A stretch of DNA of 64,000 nt from Haemaphysalis longicornis (Eukaryota; Arthropoda; Arachnida; Ixodida; Ixodidae), in the NCBI GenBank assembly GCA_013339765.2, contig CM023449.1, positions 104,696,417 through 104,760,416 on the forward strand, written 5' to 3'. Positions 57,801-64,000 of this stretch are shown here, piece after piece; within the stretch, counting starts at the first letter, position 1, and the number at the start of each line of letters is the position of its first letter. Position numbers and translations under genes: made by a program. The notes below the pieces were generated by a model. That model saw only the letters and a list, made by a program, of their open reading frames with translations, had not been told where the DNA came from and did not search any database.

Positions 57801-57960
57801 AGAGCACTTGACACAACACGACACAAACATTTCCCTGAATTATACAGACGACACATTCCTTTGCACCCATCATATTTTTTAGCCAACCAATGTTTTCTAG
57901 TCAGCGTGTTTTTAAGTTTTTAGATGAGGTGAACGTTCTGCAGCTCTTGTCATATCACGG
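54862..57960 (+). pseudogene. LINE ORF2: endonuclease end, RT with intact YVDD, RNase H
   Basis: Continues SSDHFPTKLTYIG from the endonuclease cut at 49006. RT: IFLSGHIPKSWREAIVVAFL (55677-55737), LTSCLCKLLEKMINRRLVYF and GFRAGRSTNDQLVALETYI (55790-55935), a frame-shifted motif A near 55990, GVPQGGVLSC (56153-56180), then SMYVDDVQIS (56244-56275), the intact catalytic core. KEHKFLGILFDEKLTFIPHI (56463-56522) follows. RNase H: FYSDASKTG (57126-57155), VYTDSLSVVQAL (57300-57335) and WVPGHCGIHGN (57430-57465), all with their acidic residues. Several frameshifts and stops make it non-coding overall. The probable natural end is near 57960. Confidence 0.8.
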
Positions 57961-58147
57961 GTAATCATCCTGGCCCTATACACCAGCCATCTCCATTGTC
58001 TTTTGTTTTGCATCACTTTTACTTTTAGTCACATGTTTTAGTATGTACGGTCTCATCACAATTCAGTAACTTCTTCTTTGGCGCTCTTTGCCCATAGTCG
58101 GCCTTGCGCCAATAAAACCCAACTATCATCGTCATCGCTTGAATGGG

Positions 58148-58690
58148 ATTCTCATGTCGAGAACCTTTGCAACCGACTGTCTTCAGCAGCCGGCGCTTTC
58201 TCACGTTGTCATGCCCTACATCCTACAAAAATGAAACAGCAGATTAATAATGCGTTGTTCGCCACTCATGTATTTAATTGCAGTATAGGCTGGCTAACTA
58301 CTACAAAATCAAATATCAATAAGATTTTTCTTTTACACAAAAAGGCTGTCCATCATATCGGTAGTCTTTATTATTTGGCCCCTACATTACAACACTTTCG
58401 CATGTATAAGATAGTCACGGCTGAGGATATGTACAATTTTCGTATCTAACGATCATTTTACAAGTCTTCACCAGCGTTCACACAGTTTTTGAGAGCGTCT
58501 TCTTTAATACAACGCCGCAATCATCTGTTGACACGTGACACAGTGATATTTTGCAAGTTCGTTATTTTCGCACAGAGTACAAAACTCAAATCCTGCAACA
58601 TACCCTGACTAATATTTTGAATAAATTTGGAACACTATGCAATCCTTCGTTAAAAAACTACGGGAAATATTTGTGAATATGTAGTTTTAA
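58148..58690 (+). pseudogene. Outer LINE, RT C-terminal part
   Basis: SHVENLCNRLSSAAGAFSRC and the following ~85 residues (58150-58449) are the RT thumb region, open in one frame. KSSPAFTQF and NPSLKNYGKYL-like pieces (58455-58680) finish the protein in other frames. The 3' UTR follows to 58955. Confidence 0.65.
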
Positions 58691-58955
58691 ATGCTTACCA
58701 AGTTGTATTGTTTTTGGCACTTTTCTTTCACTGGTGTGCTATTTCTTTATCATCTGGAGTCGCTTTTTGTTGTTACGTTTTGTTGCGTTTTTATATTTCC
58801 CCTATGTATAATATGCATGCCAACTGTCAATTGCACACACAGTGCTGATTGATGTATCGTTCTTTGCTTCCCTGTACTGGCTGTCTGGGCCCCCGTCAAG
58901 CTGTCCCCACAGCTTATAGCCCAGGCAACGAACCAGTGGTATCTGGTGAACAAAA

Positions 58956-58980
58956 TGAATTGAATTGAATTGAATTGAAT
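58956..58980 (+). repeat. LINE 3' tail, five TGAAT units
   Basis: Five tandem TGAAT units form the simple 3' tail of the outer LINE, as in L2/CR1-like elements with short repeated tails instead of poly(A). Confidence 0.8.
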
Positions 58981-58989
58981 AGCGGCAAT

Positions 58990-61640
58990 AATTACAAGTT
59001 TGCCTGGGGCATAACATTGGTATCGTGCGGCTGTAACATTCTGCGACAAAGTAAACTTTCTCCACGAAGTGCGAGTAAGGATGTACAGCCTATTTATGTG
59101 CTCCTACTGGTTGTTGCTCTGTGACATCACTATGTTCTTCATCTAAAAACATAGCACTACGCTACAAGTTATTTTGTATTTTCAATGCCTATGGTCAAAG
59201 AGTGTAACGTTTCTTTAGAGAAACTTTCTTCTAAGGAAATCCGGTTTCTTTTAAGAAAACCAGAGCAGTGATATCTCTACTAAATTTGTGTTCATGGGTG
59301 GGAGTTCTCTGGACATTTCTGAGTGTGTATGTTAGGCGTTCGTACATTCCTTAGCCGAGCATTTCACAGGAGTCTGCGTGTCGTAACTTGCCAGCGAAAG
59401 TGAGCATCTTGCGTTTGTCCCTCTCTATCATCGTGGCAAATACACTGAGCAACTTCCAAGCAAGGTTGCCAGATCGTTTGTTTTCAGTTTCGTTGGAATT
59501 CACACTTTCCTTGCGTGTATCAAGCAGCAGGAGTTTACTGGGGGTAGTAAACAGGAAATATTCTGACTTGCTCGTTGCGCGCAGATAGGGTAGAATGCAG
59601 CGAAGAAAGTTGCCGAGCTCGATGCCATTTTGCGTAGCGTCGATGCGCTTTCAAGGCATTAGCAAGCACACGGCCAATAATTATCTGCGCAGTGTCAGCT
59701 AGCGCCATGTTTTTTTATGCCAGTGTCTTTACCTTATCCAGATAATCTGTTTGCACTACTCTTAGTTCGCCCCCTGACGAACGAAGAAATTGAAGGGACT
59801 GTAGTTGTCTAAGGAACGGTGCTGTAACCAAATGTTTCTTTTGTTGAGGGGAAGAAGCGTGGAAAAACGCAGCGTGTAAAAAACCTGGGCTGCCGTTTTT
59901 AGTCTGTTGTGTCAGTGAAATATGACCCTTCAGAATAACTGCTATAACACTCACACTAATATAAATTATAGTTCTTTCTACACGAGGTGTGTTTAAAAAT
60001 ATCCATTCCCTTACATTATGCATATTTGTCAGTAATACACCCACATGCACAAAAATGTTTAACAACGCCAGCTACTAACTTCTTTCATCGCGAAGAGTGA
60101 CACTTACTTTTTTTCCGTGCTTTCTTGAAAAGTGTTAATATACTCCCAAAGCAGATTTCTATATTTTGCATTCAGTCTCCATACCCTGTTTGGAAACACA
60201 CCATGGAGGAATACAGAGACATTGGGCTCTCCCCTGATAAATTGCGACGAAAGTTTAATTTGTTTCCAAAATAAACTGAAAACAAATTATTGCTATTCTC
60301 TACAGACAATGCGAAGGACATGGCTGAGGAATTCAGCGTAGTCTAAAACACCTTTGTTAGGAGGGTTTTTCGCAGCGATGCGGCAGACTCCAAATGCAAT
60401 GTGGAGCTCTTAGGCCCAAAAAGATTTCCTCCTGGGTGGTGCACATTATACAGAGAGTAACTAGTTCCCATGAAGCAATGACAGGTGAGCCAAAATCTTT
60501 ATATTTTTAAAATATGTTTATATCCTAACGTGTCTAACAAGAAAATATGGCCAGAGCTGGTGGTGTCAAAAAATCTGTTTTGTAAAAAGAATCTGGTATG
60601 GTTTGAGGGCTGCAGTGTGTCACGAACGGCCGGCCATGCCGTCAATTTTTTTTTATTCGGGCGGCCGACATGACAGCGTCTCTAGCAGGAGACGGCCATG
60701 TTTCGTCGCGCTTCGGCATATTATTCACCCCGTCCACTTTTTCCACGTTTCTTTTGTTTTCTCGTTCTCCTGCCTTGCGTTCTCGCTGCTCCGAAGAGGG
60801 TAAGAGCCGGGTCGGGGCAGTTAAGCCCGCTTGGCGCGTCTTTAAATACGGGAAGGCGACGTCACAGTCATGAGAGCGGCAGCACAAGGCATGGTGGCGA
60901 GGGCCCCCGGAGCGGGACGGGGTAGGGAGTCAAACGAACAGGAGAGTCAGGCGATCTGACGAAGTTTATTTCAGGGTGTGCGAGTGGTAGCTTGGAAAGT
61001 CGGCTGGAGATTTCAGAACATGCAATACGATGGGAAGGGTCCGGGGTTGACGCGGCCTAAGCCGATGTCCGTCAGTAGGCGCGCGGTGGAACGACCAGCG
61101 CCTCATCTACGGGATCCAGTTCGCCTCGTCGTCCCGGGTCTCAAGGCCGACCTGACTCGGCACCCCGGATCGCCGTAAAACGTATGCGGCTGCCCGGCGA
61201 CGCCGGCTCCACTTCCCTGCCATTTCCTTCATTTCTGTGCGCAATGACATTTCACTCACGGTTACCCATATCCACGTCTAGGGTTAGGACGTATGCCTCC
61301 TAGTTTCTTCCCGTGTCGCAAACAGCTTTCGTACCTGCTAGGTGTTTATGCAGAAATGCATTATAGTCGGGGGTTGTCGTGCGTCCCTTGGCCGGCGTGC
61401 GCAGCGCGTCTGATGATGATTGTGGCATAATGCCCCTAGGGATTGGCCAACCAAACAATCCATCACGAGATAGCTTCGCGTTCCACCACCATCGTCATCT
61501 TCCCGTAGGGGAACCGCTGAAGAAGAAGAAGGAGAAGAAGACATGCAGGGATCACATTCAACGAGACTGCCGACTCTCTAGCAAGGGTAGCACTTTCTGG
61601 GCCTGTAGTAGACGTCGTAGAGCCGACACCCTTAATAACA
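58990..61640. other. Unassigned sequence with LTR-like and simple repeats
   Basis: 59000-60600 shows nothing recognisable. From TGTCACGAACGGCCGGCC at 60618 to about 61020 the sequence is GC-rich with a TTTAAATA word near 60840, which might be an LTR, but I cannot fix its end or find a partner. 61340-61560 includes a CAT-rich stretch, the words GATTGGCC and GCATAATGCC (a nearly palindromic motif), and a purine run of AAG/AGG units at 61520-61545. Confidence 0.35.
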
Positions 61641-61885
61641 GCAGCTAGGTACCGTAGGATGCTGAAACTCCAAGTACAGCAAGAATCGGTTTTATTATCA
61701 AAGGGATTTTATTCATCTTAAATTCTCATGGAAACCTGAATGGTGCCCTTCACGAAACATAGAGGTGGTAATTACAGCCTTACGTTGTCGAGTACCCAAG
61801 TTAAATAGGTATTTGCACAGGTCTCGTCTGGCGCCAACAGCTCTGTACAGCTATTGCAACGAAGACGAGTCTGTCGATCACTACC

Positions 61886-62360
61886 TTTTAAGTGCAATGC
61901 ACTTCTTAAGCGACCCTGAACCTGCGTCCACCGGCGATGTTCGCGCACGTGGAGATGGGCGCGCGCAGCCTCGCCGCTGACATGGCACATACCCATGTGG
62001 GGGATTGGCCAGGAATCTCCTCGTCTTCCTTGGCAACGGGGGAGATGGGCGCGCGCTGCCTGGCCGCTGACAAGGCACATACCCACGTGCGAGATTGGCC
62101 AAGAATCGGGCGTGAGAAGGGCTAATGCACCTGCTTAAAGGAGTACTGACACGAAATTTCAAAGCTGAGATCCGCTCTAGCAGTCAAGTACAACGACAAC
62201 ACAAATAGGTATATGTTAATAAATGAATCTTTCTTTCTTTGCAGTTGTGTGTGTGTGTGTGTGTGTGATCTCTTTTTCGTGAACATTACCGAACCGCGCA
62301 AATTCAACTCGTCCATTCGCACTTTCACATTCTTCCCCTCGGGGAAATGCGGGGAATTTT
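61886..62360. mobile_element. GC-rich repeat element, copy 1 (inside a LINE)
   Basis: Its left edge is CTTTTAAGTGCAATGCACTT, a near-palindrome, followed by a region with two tandem ~95-bp units (GGGGGATTGGCCAGGAATC, CTCGTCTTCCTTGGCAACGG, GATGGGCGCGCGC, then ATGGCACATACCCA) and an A/T-rich right part with a TG run. About 330 bp match copy 2 at 63651 at roughly 90%. Removing it rejoins the LINE protein (DHYLLS to CRRFS). The type is unknown: no terminal inverted repeats, no clear target duplication. Confidence 0.6.
62246..62267. repeat. TG dinucleotide run
   Basis: Eleven TG units in the right part of the GC-rich repeat copy 1. Confidence 0.9.
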
Positions 62361-62689
62361 TGACATGCCGACGTTTTTCCCGGCGGAGACGTCAGTCCCT
62401 GGAGGTGCCGCTTTACAGTTTGGGGATATCCCTAACAGTGCCGGCTATTCTATCGTTCGGGGCATCCGAAACGGGGTTCTGCCGCCGGGATGTATGCTCT
62501 GCCCTCCTGCGCTACATTGAAAATTCAAAACGATTCTCTTTATAATTGCGATTGGTCACCCTCGCTTTGATTTTTCAGGATTTGTTTTTTTTTCCTTTTT
62601 TCTCAAAAATATTTCCAATCCGGTCTAAATTATCTTTCCTAAACGTCTCGTGATTAGATAAGAATTCCATTCATTTTAACCATCCTCTG

Positions 62690-63344
62690 TTGATTGGCCC
62701 ATCCCCTGATTGGGTATGTTCCATACCCAAAGACGCAACAACAACAACAACAAAGCTGCGAAGAGGAGGGCTGCGTGAGTTTTGGCTACCGTTATCCTCC
62801 TCGGCCGGCGCATCTTCCCGATGTGAACCCGGTCGAAGAGCGGGTCATCGCGCCTCGACTCCCCTTCATGAGCATCAGGGGGCTGACTTGAGGCAACGGG
62901 CAGTTTGGAATCAAGGGACAGGCAGTGAACGTGCCCATCGACGTATCGAAGGTTGTGCGGTGCCTTCCTCCCATGGTACCCGAGGACGTTGCGTTCGACG
63001 TTCACATCAAGCGGAGGCTGATGAGTCCGGCAACGTACAAGCGCGGGTTGGTGAAGCGCGGCAACATCCTGGCTTGGCTCAAGCACCTGGAACACACCCC
63101 GCTGTATCGCGCCATCAACGTTCGGGTCGATAGGAGTCGGCTCGATCACTTCGATGATGGCGGCGAACGAGAGGAACCGCAGGAAGACGACGTCGATAAT
63201 GCTGACGGTGAGTTCGAAACGATTCCCGACGACTTTGACGTGAACGATCCTCTGCAGTTGGCGGTTGCGCTCAACGCGGTCTCGAAGACTCTTCTCTATA
63301 ACGAAGCGGAAATGACGGGTGTGGGAAAAGAAAAAAATAAATGA
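62690..63344 (+). pseudogene. Helitron-associated N-terminal domain protein (DUF6570-like), one in-frame stop
   Basis: One frame from about 62775 to 63344. YPPRPAHLPDVNPVEERVIA and APRLPFMSIRGL, then a TGA at 62889-62891, then GNGQFGIKGQAVNVPIDVSK, CLPPMVPEDVAFDVHIKRRL and TYKRGLVKRGNILAWLKHLE. This order (EERLIAPR-PFM, a G-Q-x-x-I-x-G-x-V-x-N-V-P-x-D block, a V-x-x-K-K/R-x-L strand and a ...LxxL helix) is the domain found upstream of the Rep part in many Helitron proteins. The last third is acidic (EREEPQEDDVDNADGEF) and ends at 63344. No Rep or helicase motif follows, so this is a fragment. Except for the single TGA it is open for over 180 codons. Poly-Gln codons (ACAACA run at 62731-62751) just upstream are probably non-coding. 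Confidence 0.65.
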
Positions 63345-63650
63345 TTACGCTCACACTCTCGCCTCTTTCTTCGCCATTAATCGCATCACACTCATCGGTG
63401 CACCCAATGCATTTCTACATCCTCACAATCCCACTCGGGTAGGTGCGGGGGAATTTTTTTTTCGTTGTTCTTATGGCGTAGTGTTACGATGTAGGGCTCT
63501 CTTTCTCTGTATTCTCCCATTGTGTTATTTTTTGCGGGTGGTTACTTGTTTATTAACGTCGTGCGTTATCCGCCCAGCGCGCACGTGCGGCCATTGTATG
63601 GCATCCCCCACTTAGTGCCTATCGCACAAAGGGTTGTCTGCGTGAAGCTT
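63345..63650. other. Unassigned sequence
   Basis: No coding motif. GCGCGCACGTGCGG near 63578-63591 is a short imperfect palindrome, a possible but unproven Helitron 3' hairpin; no CTRR terminus with flanking T could be assigned. Confidence 0.35.
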
Positions 63651-64000
63651 CTTTAAGTGCGAATGCACTTTATAAGCGACATAGAATTCCGTTGACCGCC
63701 GTCCGTCCACATAGCAACAGCTGCGGGTGCGCGCGCTCCTCGTCTTCCTTAGCAACGGGGGGAGATGGCACATACCCACGTGGGAGATTGGCCAGGAATC
63801 TTCTCGTCTTCCTTGGCAACGGGGGGAGATGGGCGCGCGCTGCCTGGCCGCTGAGATGGCACATACCCACGTGGGGGATTGGCCAGGAATCGGGCGTGAG
63901 AAGGGCTAATGCACCCGCTCAAGGGAGTACTGACACGAAATTTCAAAGCTGAGATCCGCTCTAGCAATCAAGTACAACGACCACACAAATAGGTGTCTTT
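63651..64000. mobile_element. GC-rich repeat element, copy 2 (cut by window end)
   Basis: Starts with CTTTAAGTGCGAATGCACTT, the same near-palindrome as copy 1, then GATAAGCGAC-type sequence and the tandem GATTGGCCAGGAATC / GGCAACGGGG units. It follows copy 1 through GAGTACTGACACGAAATTTC and CAAGTACAACGACCACACAA to the window end. The two copies are in the same orientation 1.76 kb apart and bracket the LINE 3' end and the Helitron-like domain. Confidence 0.65.

Larger units (their letters stand above)
46706..58135 (+). mobile_element. Full-length RNase H-bearing LINE with 12-bp target duplication
   Basis: Begins CCCCGCACGGGG at 46706 and ends AACTATCATCGTCAT at 58135, flanked by identical 12-mers CGCTTGAATGGG. 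Contains a 5' UTR with hairpin, ORF1 (46979-48348, one frameshift), ORF2 (48400-57960), and a 3' UTR with AATAAA at 58111. Without the 5.85-kb insertion at 49007-54857 it is about 5.58 kb. Endonuclease, RT with intact YVDD, and RNase H are all represented, so it was once an autonomous I-superfamily element. Perfect duplications and an ORF1 nearly open suggest it is one of the younger insertions in the window. Confidence 0.85.
46270..58985 (+). mobile_element. LINE split by a second LINE (outer element of a nest)
   Basis: Two plus-strand blocks, 46270-46693 and 58148-58985, are halves of one LINE. The left block ends LGAAFSLD; the right one starts LEWDSHVENLCN, which is the next part of the same RT region, with a one-base frame offset. 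The inserted LINE (46706-58135) is flanked by CGCTTGAATGGG on both sides (46694-46705 and 58136-58147). The outer element is 5'-truncated in the RT and ends in five TGAAT units at 58956-58980. Confidence 0.85.
61650..62545 (+). pseudogene. LINE ORF2 C-terminal end with zinc finger, interrupted
   Basis: LKFSWKPEWCPSRNIEVVIT (61715-61775), LRCRVPKLNRYLHRS (61778-61822) and CSYCNEDESVDHYLLS-like (YSYCNEDESVDHYLLS, first Cys replaced by Tyr) are the end of the RNase H region and the Cys/His finger of a LINE. After the GC-rich repeat at about 61886-62360 the same protein resumes: LTCRRFSRRRRQSLEVPLYS and PAILSFGASETGFCRRDVCS up to a stop at 62543-62545. The upstream part is missing. Confidence 0.7.

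Noticed and set aside
60618..61020. LTR starting TGTCACGAACGG
   Set aside because: Suggestive start and TATA-like word, but no second copy, no clear end and no primer site, so it is not annotated as an element.
1..64000. CRISPR arrays, bacterial operons or an env-like retroviral gene
   Set aside because: No regular repeat-spacer arrays and no ribosome-binding or operon structure. None of the LTR elements shows a membrane-glycoprotein frame after RT/RNase H.

Overview
The window looks like a piece of a large, repeat-packed arthropod genome, most likely a hard tick (Ixodidae). I base this on protein-level resemblance of several retroelement reading frames (I-type LINE ORF1 and ORF2, and Ty3/gypsy polyproteins with an unusual domain order) to families I associate with tick genomes. 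No database search was possible, so the host is an inference. I could not recognise any intact host protein gene, rRNA, tRNA gene or CRISPR array. Almost every reading frame I could identify is a decayed transposable-element gene.

Layout. 1-9.1 kb: mostly unassigned sequence with a hairpin/short-repeat cluster, two tRNA-derived SINE-like units and a ~150-bp direct repeat. 9.2-9.6 kb: 5' endonuclease piece of an RTE-type LINE. 9.57-15.6 kb: minus-strand Ty3/gypsy sequences sharing a ~325-bp LTR present twice (9568-9892 and 12974-13299); gag, protease and an integrase zinc finger lie between the LTRs, and integrase plus reverse transcriptase lie upstream of the second LTR. 15.6-22.7 kb: a near full-length plus-strand I-type LINE whose reverse transcriptase is split by a 1,438-bp solo LTR with a 5-bp target duplication. 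22.7-25.8 kb: another minus-strand Ty3 gag-protease piece. 26.2-28.3 kb: 3' half of a plus-strand RNase H-bearing LINE. 28.3-30.1 kb: an internally deleted minus-strand I-type LINE. 31.6-40.6 kb: a Ty3 element split by a CR1/L2-like LINE, which is itself split by two more LINEs. 44.8-45.9 kb: a miniature LTR element with 113-bp LTRs, a tRNA-Phe-like primer site and a polypurine tract. 46.3-59.0 kb: a LINE split by a second full-length LINE (12-bp target duplication), which is split again by a 5.85-kb sequence that behaves like an unclassified DNA transposon. 61.6-64 kb: a LINE 3' end split by a GC-rich repeat, a Helitron-associated domain, and a second copy of that repeat.

How the parts relate. 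The two large nests (31.6-40.6 and 46.3-59.0 kb) give a readable relative chronology: an outer element, then a LINE inserted into it, then later insertions into that LINE. The Ty3 copies consistently show integrase upstream of reverse transcriptase (protease-integrase-RT-RNase H), the order described for Gmr1-like elements. Nothing suggests a functioning multi-gene system. The most novel-looking item is the 5.85-kb element at 49007-54857, with CAC...GTG ends and clustered GGCC-type subterminal motifs.
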